Notes: generated by a model not told the origin, from the sequence alone. 64,000 nucleotides of DNA from Patiria miniata (GCF_015706575.1 NW_024037074.1:29253334-29317333), one strand, 5' to 3'. Counted from the first letter of the stretch, positions 44,311 through 56,434 are shown. Numbers and translations: made by a program.

Positions 44311-46110
44311 CAATACCTAAGACAGTTTAGGCATTCCAATTGGTCGAGAGCCCGTCACGTGGCCGGTCTTAAACGGATGATAAAGACATGGCTAGCTGGT
44401 CTTCAACACTTTTCCAGTGTCACATGGAATTTGGACTCCCATGAAATCCGGTGCATTTTAACGTTTCATTGGTTGAACGTTCACATTCCTCACGTATGCA
44501 TGCGCAATACTACCAAGTGAATCATTATTTCATAGTCCGATATTCACATAGACTTGGCCAAGTCTGGGTTGCGCTCGGTCTGTGCCTATATAGTAAATCC
44601 ACTCACAGCACAGCGCATATGGCATACTTACAGTACATAACGCACGCCCTCATGCGTCGAATCCGGACCATCATGTTAAAAACGTACATGTACATGTTAT
44701 TTTCAAGTGATGCAGCAACCCCAACCTCGTCCCCAGGGTGTCGATCAGTACGCGCCCACCACTACCTGCTCTCTCACCCTGGTATTGGATCATTTGCATG
44801 TGCAAGATTTTTGCACACGTATGCAAATGAGGAACAGTCTGGTGCCTGGATATGCGTTACACATTAGCGTTTGTTTTTGTATGCGGTGTCTGGGGTAAAA
44901 AACAGAGTCAATTCGTAGCAGCGCGAGCACGGTGTGAGTTACGAAAACACGATTTTTGAAATCAAACTGTTACGATCTTAACAAGACAACATGCAGTATC
45001 ATATTTCATATTAATATGAGCAAATTGGAAAGGAAATTAGTATTTTCGAGAGGGCGTGGACGAATGATCGCGAAAACACGTACTGCACGTTGTGAATATA
45101 TAGCACCAAGTACACGATACAAACCATTACTAGCCAATTGCGGTATCCAATCAGGATACAGGAAGAAAGTTTCCTATCCAGGGTTTACTATTGGAAACGC
45201 GGTTGGAAATAAAGTAAGCACTGGGGACGAGGTTGGCAGCAACCCAGACTTGGTCAATCTGCCAAGCGTACGCGCTGGTTTGTTTCACGTTTGTACACAG
45301 TCTATGGAAATTAATTCTCGATGTGATTGGCTTCTACTGATTTCGGTAGAAGCTAATCATATCACAGTATTTCAGGTAATGAGCGTTTTTATTCTTAAAA
45401 ACGCGCGCAGATTGCTTTGATAATATTCCTAACACGCAATCAGCGTTGTCTGCGTATTCGCGCATCCAAAGTTTCGCGGAGAACGCACAGGCATCTCATG
45501 GTGAGGAGGAGAAACAGATACACGCACGCGTACGTTCGAATGCTTTGAAACGGCTCTGCGTATGCACAGCACGAAGCGGTATCAATGGTTCTCAACATCG
45601 CTAACTTTTGCACCACATGTATGCACATGCTCTGAAATACATGCACACACATGCAGTGACATGTACGTGTAATACGCGTGTTTTACAATGTACATACAGT
45701 GTGTGCGCATTGTTATACGGCACTGAAGTGGAACGCGCGCTGAAGTGTACCTTGTCGGGCATCTGGAAAGACGTTAACTAAGTTTTTTTTTGCAACTTTT
45801 TTTTTTTAAATTAACATACCGACTTAAGCGATTCCGACTTGAGTCAAGTCTAATATTCACACTACGCAAATTCAGCTGCGTTTTGTGCGACATCGCGCAG
45901 TACGCGCGACCATGGAGGTGGAATGCGAGACGCGCACGCAATGTGGAGGGGCATTCCATATTATAGTCAGAGGGGTGTTTCGTAAAACATGAAGTAAAAT
46001 TGTTCAACAAAATGGTTAACAACGTCTAGGTTTAGACTTGTTTTATTTTAGGACCGGTTTTAAACAGAGTGTTAAAATACCTCCGAAACACACATTTATT
46101 CCCTTATTAA
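44311..46110 (+). repeat. Second copy of the direct repeat, split by an insertion
   Basis: It matches 43658-44220 on both sides of the element 44549-45852. CATTCCATATTATAGTCAG recurs near 45952. Confidence 0.75.
44549..45852. mobile_element. 1304-bp DNA element with 9-bp target duplication
   Basis: The perfect duplication ATATTCACA flanks it (44540-44548 and 45853-45861). The ends TAGACTTGGCCAAGTC and GACTTGAGTCAAGTCTA are inverted. The sister repeat keeps an unoccupied site (AAATTCACAACGC near 43873). A second, internal copy of the end sequence (CCCAGACTTGGTCAATC) lies near 45244. A 9-bp duplication is typical of Mutator-like elements, which is inference. An open frame of 154 codons at 44956-45420 has no recognisable domain and I do not call it a gene. 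Confidence 0.82.
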
Positions 46111-47574
46111 AATTACGATAAAAATAATATTTTTCTAGAAGGAAATATTTTTAGCTGAGATTGAAAATTTCCAAATTCATCGATCTGTTTATTTTGGCTG
46201 AAAATCTGTTCCACAGATGCATGTACGGTAAAAAGCACGATCATGTATGCTTTGCTAGGCTTTGGACACTCTTTATGATTGTTGAACTTAACCCCGCCAA
46301 AGCTTTTAGTGCGAATTTGAAACTCATGGACCGAACTCAACTCGATGGATAAGTCTAAAAACTAACAAAGAATCTATTCGCACCGTATAACAGAGAGCCT
46401 TGAATGTAGTTCCTGAGGTACGGATGCATGTCTGCTTTGCGATCTATACTTCTCGAGATAATCAGTCGGGCAGCTGCAGCATTCTAAATATGGTGTAATT
46501 GTTTTAAGCTGGTATTTGTGTGAACCAAAATATCAGAAATAAATTGTTCAAATAATCTAATTGGGAGTCATCAGCTGTATTTATTAAACAATAATATATG
46601 TGTTTACATTGCACTGCACAGTTCCGTATAGGCAATATATTTACAATTCCGAGTGCTTGTAATTTAACTTTTCGAGTATTGAGAGATATATTACGAAAGT
46701 TTGCTTTAAAATATTTGGAAATATTGTTAGTAGTATTTTGATAACAATGTGAACAAATAAAATATTTCAGAAAATATGTTTTTTGTTCACTTTGTTATGT
46801 GAACATGAAAGGTAAGTAATGACGATTGAAAAACGTACATTGTTTCTGCTCCGGCTGGGTTATTCTTGGATGGGTGGAGACTCGCCCCGATATGATTAAT
46901 CCTAAGAAAGATTTTGTTTCTTGCTGGAAAAAAAATGTATGCATTTGAATTGCGGCATAGAATCGAATGTATTATATAAAGCATGAGTGACGTTACGTAC
47001 TTTTTTATAAAATGAACCACGGCCTGTGTCGAAGTGTGATATAATGCGTTGTTTCTGAAAAAAAAACTTTATGCATAATTCTTTTCAATTAGAGAATAGT
47101 TCAAACTCCAACAAGCTTTGAGTTTGAACTGTATTGATAGTTTTTTGGAGTGGATCATGAGTTGATGTTACTTTGCAGAGATATTTGGCTATTTCCGGCT
47201 GCTTTTTTCTTCAATTATTGAAGAAAAGTTATGAATGTATTGTATTTTTTTAAATTGTTTACAGATGTTTGGAAAGTTAAAAAAGTACGATGCAAAGAAG
47301 TCCCAGAACCAAAAGTTCCTTTATGTTTTTAATTTTTGCACTGTTCACAAAATAGCAGCTTTAAAAATAGCTTAAATTTGTACTGCATTTTAAGCAATTA
47401 TTGCGGTAAGTTTTATAAAGACCTCTTTGACAATTTGACCTTATCAGTGTTAAAGAAAATAAGAATATATCAACGTGCCTTCTGAAAGTAGCAAAGATAT
47501 TTAGATGAACAATGCTGAACCTAAAAAAAGCCAAGATTGTAGAATTGTGTGTCTTGATATGGTTTGTTTTAATA
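46111..47574 (+). other. Intergenic, matches 20160-22420
   Basis: There is no gene. It is paralogous to the flank of gene 2. Near 46742 it shows the unoccupied site of the element at 20983. Confidence 0.6.
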
Positions 47575-48290
47575 CAGGGTGAGTCCAAAAAAAGAAAAAA
47601 AAAGAAGTGGAACCCAAACCCCCAAAAATATATTTCACATTTAAATAAATGTGTAGCATCAAAAGTAAAAATAACTGGAAAGACAATTGCCCAACCAACT
47701 TTTGGCAAAAAAAATACTAATGAAATTGCTCAATCCATTCAAAGAATATCCCCACTGAAACGCAATGACCCTAAAACCTTTTGATGTAATGTTCTAAAAC
47801 CTTTTGATGTAACTGTCAAAAAACAGTTTATTGTGTATTCTTACTGTTTGGAACAACAACAAACATGATACAGAATGCTTGTTTTAAAACTGTCAACAAC
47901 TGTAGTACACAATATCTTTATTAACAACCCTGGTGAGGCAAACAATATGATTTACAAATTCCACTTTGTTCAAAAACGGGTCTTCAAAAGGACCTTGTTG
48001 AATGTTTTCAACTTTTAAACTGTGGTTTTATCGCTGGTGCATGTTTGAAGAAAATTTTGACGACGATTCTTGAAATCGCATTTTTTGACGAAGAGGTTTT
48101 AGAGTCATTTCCATTGTGTTTAAATGGTGATATTGTTTGAACAGATTGCGCAATTTTAGTATGTTTTCATCAAAAAGTAGCTTATGAAATTGGCTTTCCG
48201 GTCATTATTATGTTTGGTGCCACATATTTTTTTAAAAATATGAATTATAATTTTGGGGGTTTGGGTACCGCTTTTTTTTTACACACCCCG
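47575..48290. mobile_element. Second mariner-like inverted-repeat element, 716 bp
   Basis: Starts CAGGGTGAGTCC, ends ACACACCCCG, with TA on both sides (47573-47574 and 48291-48292). It is related to 20983-21632 but inserted at another place; gene 2's flank is unoccupied here (about 22425). No transposase. Confidence 0.75.
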
Positions 48291-48364
48291 TACAACCGTA
48301 GCTTTGGTATATTGATCGATGGAGCTACATCGTTTTCGAATATATTAGTCCGAATAAAAAAAAA

Positions 48365-48711
48365 AACAAGTTTCTCTTCCTGGTTTTTGAAGAAAAAAAA
48401 AAGGGATGACGGGCTTTTTTCTTTTTTTTTCAAGATGGCCGCCATTTTGAAATTTCCTGCAACTGTCGGTGTTCGCACTGTTCAAAGACACTTTTAAAAT
48501 AGAAGACAAGTTGGACAAGAGAACTGAACACATTTACAGTGTCATTTAGAGTTGCATTGTCTACAATGAACAGTTTTACACGCATTTGCTTTAACCGTGG
48601 ACTTGTTCGGTGTTTTTTACTGCATTTTTCAAAAAAAAATAAAAAAAAAAAAATAATAAAACAACCCAGGCGGCCTCCGAATAGGAAGTGGGCGGGGACG
48701 AGAAACATGTT
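48365..48711. mobile_element. MITE-like element, relative of 38057-38287
   Basis: Ends AAACAAGTTTCTCTTCC and the inverted form of GGGGACGAGAAACATGTTT; interior AAGATGGCCGCCATTTT. Rich in A and T runs. Confidence 0.5.
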
Positions 48712-48769
48712 TTTTTTTACTTTGCCTTAGCGATTTTTGATGTAAGTTTTCAACTTAGCTCCTCACTGA

Positions 48770-50975
48770 ATTAAAGGATGGTAACGTGCGGAGACAATAA
48801 TCGTGATGGATTGTCAAACATTTAGGCCATCCCATCATTTTTGAAAGCTTGAAATTGCCAGTTGTTATACAGCTAATTATTCATGTGTTTTCCCCATTTT
48901 GGGGGGCTTTATTTGAAACGAATAGGTAAAAATCTTAATATTTATATTGATAATCAGGATATTTTGTCGAAACGTGCCCTGTCATAAAAAAATAAAATAA
49001 AAGCCCAATACAACGACTGCAAAGGAGAAAAAAGGCGTGGTTGGTTGTCATGATTTTATAAGACAACAAAGCAGCCCCTTCTCACTTTAGCAAACAATGG
49101 TTATTTTTTTTTTTTTTTTAAATCGGTCTAGGAAACCAACCGAAAACACGTTAACCTAGTACATGCATTAGTTTATTACAGCCACATCTTTTTGTCTCGA
49201 GTTTTGCCCCGAGGAATAGACTTTTTTGTTTCTAGAGCTACAAAGGTTGTTCACTTTTGAATGAGACGCCGACCAAAACAATCGGCCCACGTTTAGTCTT
49301 TTGTTTGTAAAATATGCTTCATAACCCGGTACTGCAGACATTTCTAGTTTGTATTTATTTAATTTGTGACCTGGCATTTATTCGTTTCTTGCGGTGTACA
49401 CAGCATGGTTCCCGACCTGAGTAATTAGACTTGATAATATAGTAGGAAACTGGAACCGGTCTACCAGCAGCAGTGAAGCCAGAGTTTCCACCATGGGGGA
49501 TTGGTGGAGGTGCAAGATGTTATTCTAGTGGGAGGGAAGGCGGCAATTTCTGCTATACCTTATACCCGCATGGTCATTTATGGGAATTAATTATTTCCGA
49601 GGGGGCGACTGTGGGAAATTATTTTCTACTGGTGCGTGTAAGCCCAAGCCCCATTCACGCCATCCATCCCCCACTCCACCCCAGTGGCTACGCCGCTGTC
49701 TACCAGCAGGGCGGATTTGATACATCGTTTAAGCAAATGAAAGCGGCCCCCTCAGTTGGAAAAAAAAAAATATCGATTATTTTACAAGAGCTACAAAAGA
49801 CGACACAGCTGTTGTAAAATCGACTTAATTATCCTTTTCTTCTTGATGGAAATATTAATGCAAAGGAGAACAACAGAGCCCTGGCATTAAATAAACACCC
49901 CCCCCCCCCCCCGATCTCGAAGCCGCCTTACCGTAAATTTGGGGTATAGGGGATCCACCGTAGGCTGCCCGGGGTGGTCAGGAGGTAAAGGGATGCATAT
50001 GCATAGGCAGCGGTGGGGGGGATTTACTCCCGCCCCCAATATTTTGTAAAGAGTTCCCTTTTCCATTCAAATGCCCTTATTTCACCACCGCTTACCACCC
50101 AATAATTTGTAAAGGGTGCCCTCTTTGTTAAGTGCCCTTTAAAAAAAAAAAAGTGGCGCCCTCTTTTGCGTGATATACCGTTTCGGATGCCTCTTTTTCA
50201 ATATCACGCCTGTATCGCCCTGAAAAGCACCATTTTATTGTCGGTTATAGTGTTCGTAATTGTCGGTTGTAAACAGCACCCCCTTCGACAGATGGTACCA
50301 GCCTACCCCCCCCCCCCCGCCGCTTTTTTATTTTACGGAGGCCAAAATGTCCGGTGAAAAAATGTGTCTACATTTCACCACGGATGTTCGAAAATTCTTA
50401 ACACACCCCAATAAATATGACCGTGCTACGCCACTGGGATGATGGGGGCCGGCCCGGGTTCCTAGGGGGATTCGTGCTTCGGCTATTGAAGGTTGGGGTT
50501 TTGTTGTATACGGTTGGATCCAAACAGTTTGGTGAGTTTGGGATTGGGTGTTGGTTGGGCAAGTGTCAAGATTGGGGTTGGCATATTTCTGTGTTTGGTT
50601 TTGGTATACAGGTTGTGTTCAATAAGCAGAGAGGGGGTTTTGCAGGTGGCAAGGTCAATTGCATGCCAAGAAGGTGGTCTGTCCGAGCGCGCGTGTGGAT
50701 GGGGTAGATCAATGATTATAACAAAGTTGCCTTTGGGATCGGCTGGGATGCGCAAAATAAGTATATTTTAACTGTTAGAGAGCGGCAACTGTACATGAAC
50801 CGGATATTATGCACACACAGTATATTCACGTTCTTAGGGTTTTTTTTTCAAGCTAAATTCATTTCATCTTTATTTTTCTATCATAAATGAAGACTGCATA
50901 ACCTGACTCCAAAATATATATATACTTGCCACCAAATGCGTGGTTCCATTAAAATCACGAAGCAAAACAAACACT
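48770..50975 (+). other. Duplicated block upstream of the gene 5 promoters
   Basis: There is no gene. It matches 22516-24200 and 24318-26550. It contains a C run (49898-49912) and a stretch of about 400 bp (50010-50440) with no counterpart in the other copies. Confidence 0.6.
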
Positions 50976-51353
50976 GATTAAATCACTTGAGACCGGTGTA
51001 CGTCATTATTCTATCCACCAATCAGATTTAGTCACCCAACAAGTCGGTGACCAGTAGTAAGTGGTATGCGATTGACAGGTGCCAATCAAAATCCATATAT
51101 TGGAATGTGTCACCGACATCCATACGATCATTCCACCAATTAGATGCGGCTATTTCAGTGTCGGTGATACAAGCTTCGGGTTTAACGTGTGGCAATGTAA
51201 CACATCATTTCCGTCTCATCAATATGAAGCGAGTCAGGATGTGTGATTGACAGCGCGCAGGGGGCCAATCACAAACCGGGCACGCAAGTTCCTCAGTCAC
51301 TGCTCGGGAAATCGACGTCAATATTTAAGTCACAAGCTGCCGGCTCACTCCTT
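50976..51353 (+). promoter_or_regulatory. Promoter of C1q gene 5, first copy
   Basis: Distal site CGATTGACAG (51068), proximal TGATTGACAG (51244-51253), inverted TCACCGACA / TGTCGGTGA pair, CCAATCA box, CGACGTCA, TATTTAAG (51322-51329). The initiator is near 51354. Confidence 0.75.
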
Positions 51354-51430
51354 ACAACGACCGCAGCTCATGTCCACGTCCAGACGACAACCCGAGAGAA
51401 CTGTTTGTAAGATCGAACAAGAATTGCACG
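51354..51430 (+). other. Exon 1 of C1q gene 5, first copy
   Basis: 77 bp, ends CACG|GTGAGT; upstream ATG at 51370. Confidence 0.6.
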
Positions 51431-51589
51431 GTGAGTGTTTGAAATAATATTTTATGATAATTTTTCCAAATTTGGGATTGATCTATTTGATACATGATAT
51501 TGACACAAATAATTATGCTTATAGCCATTACAGTGCGCTGTAAATTTTTCCGACCATGATGATCCCATTTCCATATGGTAATTCGATTA

Positions 51590-51960
51590 AATCACTTGAG
51601 ACCGGTGTACGTCATTATTCTATCCACCGATCAGAGTTAGTCGGCCAGCAAGACGGTGACCACAAGTGAGTGGTCTGTGATTGACCGGTGCCAATCACAA
51701 TCCACGTGTTTGATTGTGTCACTGGCATCCCTACACTCATTCCACCACTTAGATGCGTCTATTTGAGTGTCGGTGATACAAGCCTGGGGTTTAACGTGTG
51801 GAAATGTAACATCATTTCCGTCTCATCAATATGAAGCGAGTCAGTGATGTGTGATTGACAGCGCGCATGGGCCAATCACAAACCGGGCATGCAAGTTCCT
51901 CAGTCACTGTTCGGGAAATCGACGTCAATATTTAAGTCACAAGCTGCCGGCTCACTCGTC
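51590..51960 (+). promoter_or_regulatory. Promoter of C1q gene 5, second copy
   Basis: The distal site reads TGATTGACCG, the proximal TGATTGACAG (51852-51861) is kept, and the TATA box is at 51929-51936. The inverted pair is damaged on its left side (TCACTGGCA). Confidence 0.75.
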
Positions 51961-52037
51961 AGAACGACGGCAGCTCATGTCCACGTTCAGACTACAACCC
52001 GAGAGAACTGTTTGTAAGATCGAACAAGAATTGCACG
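51961..52037 (+). other. Exon 1 of C1q gene 5, second copy
   Basis: 77 bp, ends CACG|GTGAGT; upstream ATG at 51977. Either first exon could join exon 2 at 55267. Confidence 0.6.
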
Positions 52038-55000
52038 GTGAGTGTTTGAAATAATATTTTATGATAATTTTTCCAAATTTGGGATTGATCTATTTGATAC
52101 ATGATATTGACACAAATAATTATGCTTATAGCCATTACAGTGCGCTGTAAATTTTTCCGACCATGATGATCCCATTTCCATATGGTAATTCGATAATTTA
52201 TCATGCGATATGTGTGCTTGAATCATAAGCAGGTATTATGATGCATAGACTACAGCTGAATAAGCTCTAGTCTGAAAAGTTGATGCGGATTCAGACCACC
52301 ATTTTCTGAGGGCCAAACACAGGCAATAATAGCTCAGAGCCAATAATCTCGGTTTTATTTTTGTTCGGATAAGGAATTGCTGTCTGACAATATTTCCGCT
52401 ATTGCCATTGTAGTGAAATCTCGACGCACAGTAATTGCCCAAATACTGACTGGTTTATGTAGTTCTTGAAAAAAACCTATAAATTCATGGACGTTTTATA
52501 GTTTTTATTGCCAATCAGATTCGCCGGTTTTCCAGTCAAACCTGGCTGTAGGTTTTTCAAGAGTGCATCAAGTTCTTTATTCTGATTGAAGTTCACGCAC
52601 TTACACAATTTTGTCAGATGAAAAATTTAAACTTTTTTGTGTTTAACGAAAGAAATCTTGCGAAAGCTCGACCGCCCATAATATCAGTATGATCAATCAC
52701 CTCCTTTATTTTCTCGCTAGTTTTCCCTGTTTATTGTCAAACCTAAAATCTCGATGCGATGCGCTAACCTTTTTCCCCCGGAAATCACTCTAGCTAATAC
52801 AGGATAAAAGGCTATGCGGAAGTTGGCCACGGAAAAACGTTTAAAGGAAATCGTGACATCTGAAACATCCTGTCCTATGTTGTGTTATTGAAAATTCGGA
52901 TAATCTCAATACCTTTTGCGTAATGTGTTTTTAAACCGTGTCTTTCAACCATTTCTGTTTATGGGTGCAGGCCAGCAAATCAGTCCGAAATTGCCTTCGC
53001 CGGCAAAATCACGAACTGCATGCCCTCAAATTCTTCAGAATTAGAGCATTTTGAAGGCCATGAACTTGATTTCTTCAAAAAAAAAAAGAAGAAGGTAAAA
53101 GCCGTGCAGAGGACTATGAGCTCGTATTTCTGTGAAATGTGGATAATGATTCGGCCCTAAAATGCCTCTATTTTGCAATGGAGCGTAGGCGTCCATTTTC
53201 AAAATTGCGATGGGCTTCAGGACTGCTTTTAGGGGTGATCATCTTTGATCACCTAGATGATTGAACCCCAGAAAATTGAACAGAAAATGAAGGATGATGA
53301 AATAATCTTTAATTTGATGTACGTCTTGAACAGTCCTCAGAGAGTTATTACCTGAATTCCTGAAGTGGGGACATAAAACTTGTATTGGGGTCTATTGAAA
53401 TGTATTACATTCAAATGTATTACTGGTCTGCAACGATAGGTCTACGCGTTACTTGCAAGCGTTGCAGGATAAAAGTGTCAATTGTCAGAATAGACTTAAG
53501 GGCGCAAATGCAAACAAATCGGATCATGATCACACACATTTTATTCATGGTTAAATTGCCCCCCGGACAAGCAAAAAAAAAAAAAAAAAAAAAAAACAGG
53601 AGAAAAAAAGGGATAAAAAGAAAAAGAAGAAAGAGGTGCGATCATATTGTTGTTAATTTAATTGGTTGGGGTGCAAATGTCCCTGGACACCCTCAAAAAA
53701 TTATCAATCCGGAAAATATATTGATATTTGGGGGAAAATGTGCTTTGTCCTCCTCTACACACGCAAAATCCTGGCGACGCCCATGGCTGGATACATTTGT
53801 AGAAATCATGTTTAAAAGATGAGGTTTGCACAAATTATTCGAGCGTCAATTTAGATTTTGCATCTTCCCTTTAAAAAACCGCCAGATTTCTTGTCCTAAT
53901 TTCACCAGGTTCTTCATATTAGTTAATGACGAAACACGCACGAGGTTTTTTTGTTTTCATGTTTACATAAATACCATCAGTTTCGTAAAACAAACCAACA
54001 AAAAATAAGAGAACGAAAAGAACTAAAAATGAGATATGCATGCAAACTAGAAAAAGATCAACCGTTTATCGTGTTAGCAATAACAAAAGAAATGTGATTG
54101 ATTTTGAGTATCTTTTTAATTATCTTTTTATTTCCACAGAGTGATTACAACAATTAACAATCTGGTTAATATGGTCTAAATATGAAAAAAAATATTTTTT
54201 TTTTTGCGCAATAAACCTCATTTTGGGCGAGTGCTCAAAATGTCATTCTTTCTATAATCTAGCCACCTAACAATGTTCCCGTCATGTTTCCTTCCCTGAC
54301 AATTAAAACAAAAGTGTGTAAATTGCTTCATGAAATTTTATCAAAAGTCATGTCATTTAATCATTTGTTTTAACACTGCCAAATAATATTTTCAAGGGCG
54401 GATCCAGAGAGTTTATTGCCGGGCGAAATTTGTGCCGGGAGAAAGGGTGAGGGTGGAAGGGCTCTCTCAATCGAAATTTGCCTTTTTTTTAAATAAATAT
54501 TCGGTCACTGCCGGGGGAGGGCGCCCCCTCTGCACCCCTAGAGCCGCCACTGATCTGGCTAAACTGCCAAATGTTATTAAACATGAATGACTTTTGTGAA
54601 CGTAAGCATGAAGTTGAATTCCCGAGCTGGACTGAATCTAAAGCACAATAAATTCAATGCAAATACGTCAATTGCCTACTTTTTTATGCGTATAGTGGAG
54701 ATACCCTTAAATAATTTGATCGTTCGCTAAATTCAACTGGGTTTGAGAATGCTAACGGGTTTGTATGCGAATTTGAAAGAAAATGTTCACACATTCAATG
54801 AGCAAGGTGTGAAATTGGACGGGAAAAACATATTTAAATGAAGAATATGCTGTTTTAAAAACTCACATGTTTATGTTTTCAAAAATAATCAATGACTTAC
54901 TAGTGCCTCAATAATACACAGATTTTTTTTGTATAATGAATTTGAATAAATTGCATAATGAATTTGAATAAAGGCTTTCATGAAAGCGTTTGAATCAATT

Positions 55001-55266
55001 GAATGTTGACTTCAGGGCGCATTCAGGTTCCAGAGAAAAATGTCACAAAGCTTCATTGAAACAAGTTGCTTTTTCTGGGCGTATTCACGAAAATACAAAT
55101 AGTCTTTGAACATTGTTTTTATTTGTGAATAATTGTTCCTGGTTTCGAATGATTATTGATCAAAGTGAAAAAAACCCTCAAAATTGTATTAAAATCAATG
55201 ATTAATGTATTTCTTTCTTTACTCAAGCATAAACGCTACCGGTTTTCTGTTTTTATTATTTTTCAG
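52038..55266 (+). other. Intron 1 of C1q gene 5
   Basis: There is no gene. It aligns with introns 1 of genes 2 and 3, plus an extra stretch at about 52945-53410 absent from gene 3. It has an A run at 53574-53596 and the MITE at 54393. Confidence 0.65.
54393..54552. mobile_element. 160-bp MITE in intron 1 of gene 5
   Basis: Begins CAAGGGCGGATCCAG and ends GAGCCGCCACTG; it is the sister of 28820-28975. Confidence 0.55.
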
Positions 55267-55333
55267 CTTCAGTGAACTCCTTCTGATCTTTTCTTGGACC
55301 TGATCTTCAAGACTTCAAGACCGAACCATCGAG
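55267..55333 (+). other. Exon 2 (5' leader) of C1q gene 5
   Basis: 67 bp, one base shorter than in genes 2 and 3 (CTTCAGTG in place of CTTACAGTG). Flanked by TTTCAG and GAG|GTCGGT. Confidence 0.73.
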
Positions 55334-55607
55334 GTCGGTGTGATTATGTTTAATTGATTTTATCATGATTCCATGGAAAGGGCATGCCGTCACATAACAA
55401 AAATAATGTAATTCGGTCTCCTTTCCGAACTTTTAACGGCGGGCAAAACAATAATACTTACAAGTGATATCCCCTTGCTCTCGGATAGGCCACTGCCGAC
55501 ACATTCTCTGAATAATGATTCCTCAAAATTATGTCTCGTATACACATTTTTCAGTTTATGTAGTGATTTTGTTTGTAATATTAGGCCCTGTATTGTTTTC
55601 CTTTCAG
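55334..55607 (+). other. Intron 2 of C1q gene 5
   Basis: 274 bp; acceptor TTTTCCTTTCAG is directly before the ATG. Confidence 0.75.
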
Positions 55608-56434
55608 ATGAAGATCTCCGTGGCCACCATTCTGTCAATTGCCCTCCTTCTGGGTAACTCTGTCAAGCTCAGAGCTTCCGTTACCGGGCCGGTTCCCTCG
55701 GATGGTGAAGGTCCTGCGTCTCAGGTGTGTCAGCAGTGCTGCCAGGGACCTGCTGCAATTCCGGCATACCAGGTCTCCCTGGACCAGTAGGACCGATGGG
55801 GCCGTACGGTCAGCCGGGGTCAAAGGGCGATGCGGGTCAGCAAGGTGAGATTGGCCCATTTGGGCCTATGGGTGAGCGGGGAGCACCTGGGAACACTGGG
55901 TCTAAAGGTGAGGATGGGATTGGTCTGCCCGGCAAGATAGGTCCGAGAGGGCTACCTGGTATTGTTGGAGGAACTGGGGAAACTGGTGTCAAAGGTCAGA
56001 AGGGTGAGCCAGGGGAGACACCAGACGACTCCAACCAGCGGGTGGCATTCACCGTGGTGAGGACGAGCCACTCGGATACCTCTACAAGTCACGACACCCG
56101 TTTGCCATTCCAGCAGGCCGAGACCCTTCTGCCGGGTACCAGCTTCGATCTCGAGACCGGCACGTTCGCCTGTAGTGTGCCGGGCACCTACGTATTTACG
56201 TTTACTGTTCTTAAGTATGGCAACAGCGGTGACCTTTACATCCATTTGGTTAAAAACGACTACAAGGTGATCACCACCTATGGTGAAACAAGTCAACGTG
56301 GTCAGTTGTCTGGTAGCGCGGTGCTGGTTCTGCAGCGAGGAGACACGGTGTATGTTACCATGTACGGTAGGGCGCAAAGTGGTTCGACCTTACACTACAC
56401 CTCATTCAGTGGCTTCCTCCTTTTCTCCGAATAA
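55608..56434 (+). pseudogene. C1q gene 5, frameshifted
   Basis: It begins like the others (MKISVATIL; Ser in place of Cys4), with signal peptide and CQQCC cluster. At about 55759-55762 it reads CAATTCCGGC where the other copies have CAATACCCGGC: one base fewer. The frame then runs into a stop at 55788-55790 after 60 residues. The rest, a complete Gly-X-Y region and C1q head ending FLLFSE, stays open in another frame to 56434. The lesion is at the start of the collagen region, so only a signal peptide and cysteine cluster would be made. Everything else is undecayed, so the frameshift is recent or a sequencing/assembly error. The head is closest to gene 1. Confidence 0.9.

Larger units (their letters stand above)
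50981..52190 (+). repeat. Tandem duplication of promoter plus exon 1 (period about 608 bp)
   Basis: AATCACTTGAGACCGGTG begins at 50981 and again at 51590, and the copies stay aligned to CCATATGGTAATTCGAT near 51571 and 52179. The two copies are nearly identical after exon 1 and more different in the distal promoter. Confidence 0.9.

Noticed and set aside
44956..45420. 154-codon open frame inside the 1.3-kb element
   Set aside because: No transposase motif or other domain is visible, and internal end-like repeats overlap it. It could be chance.
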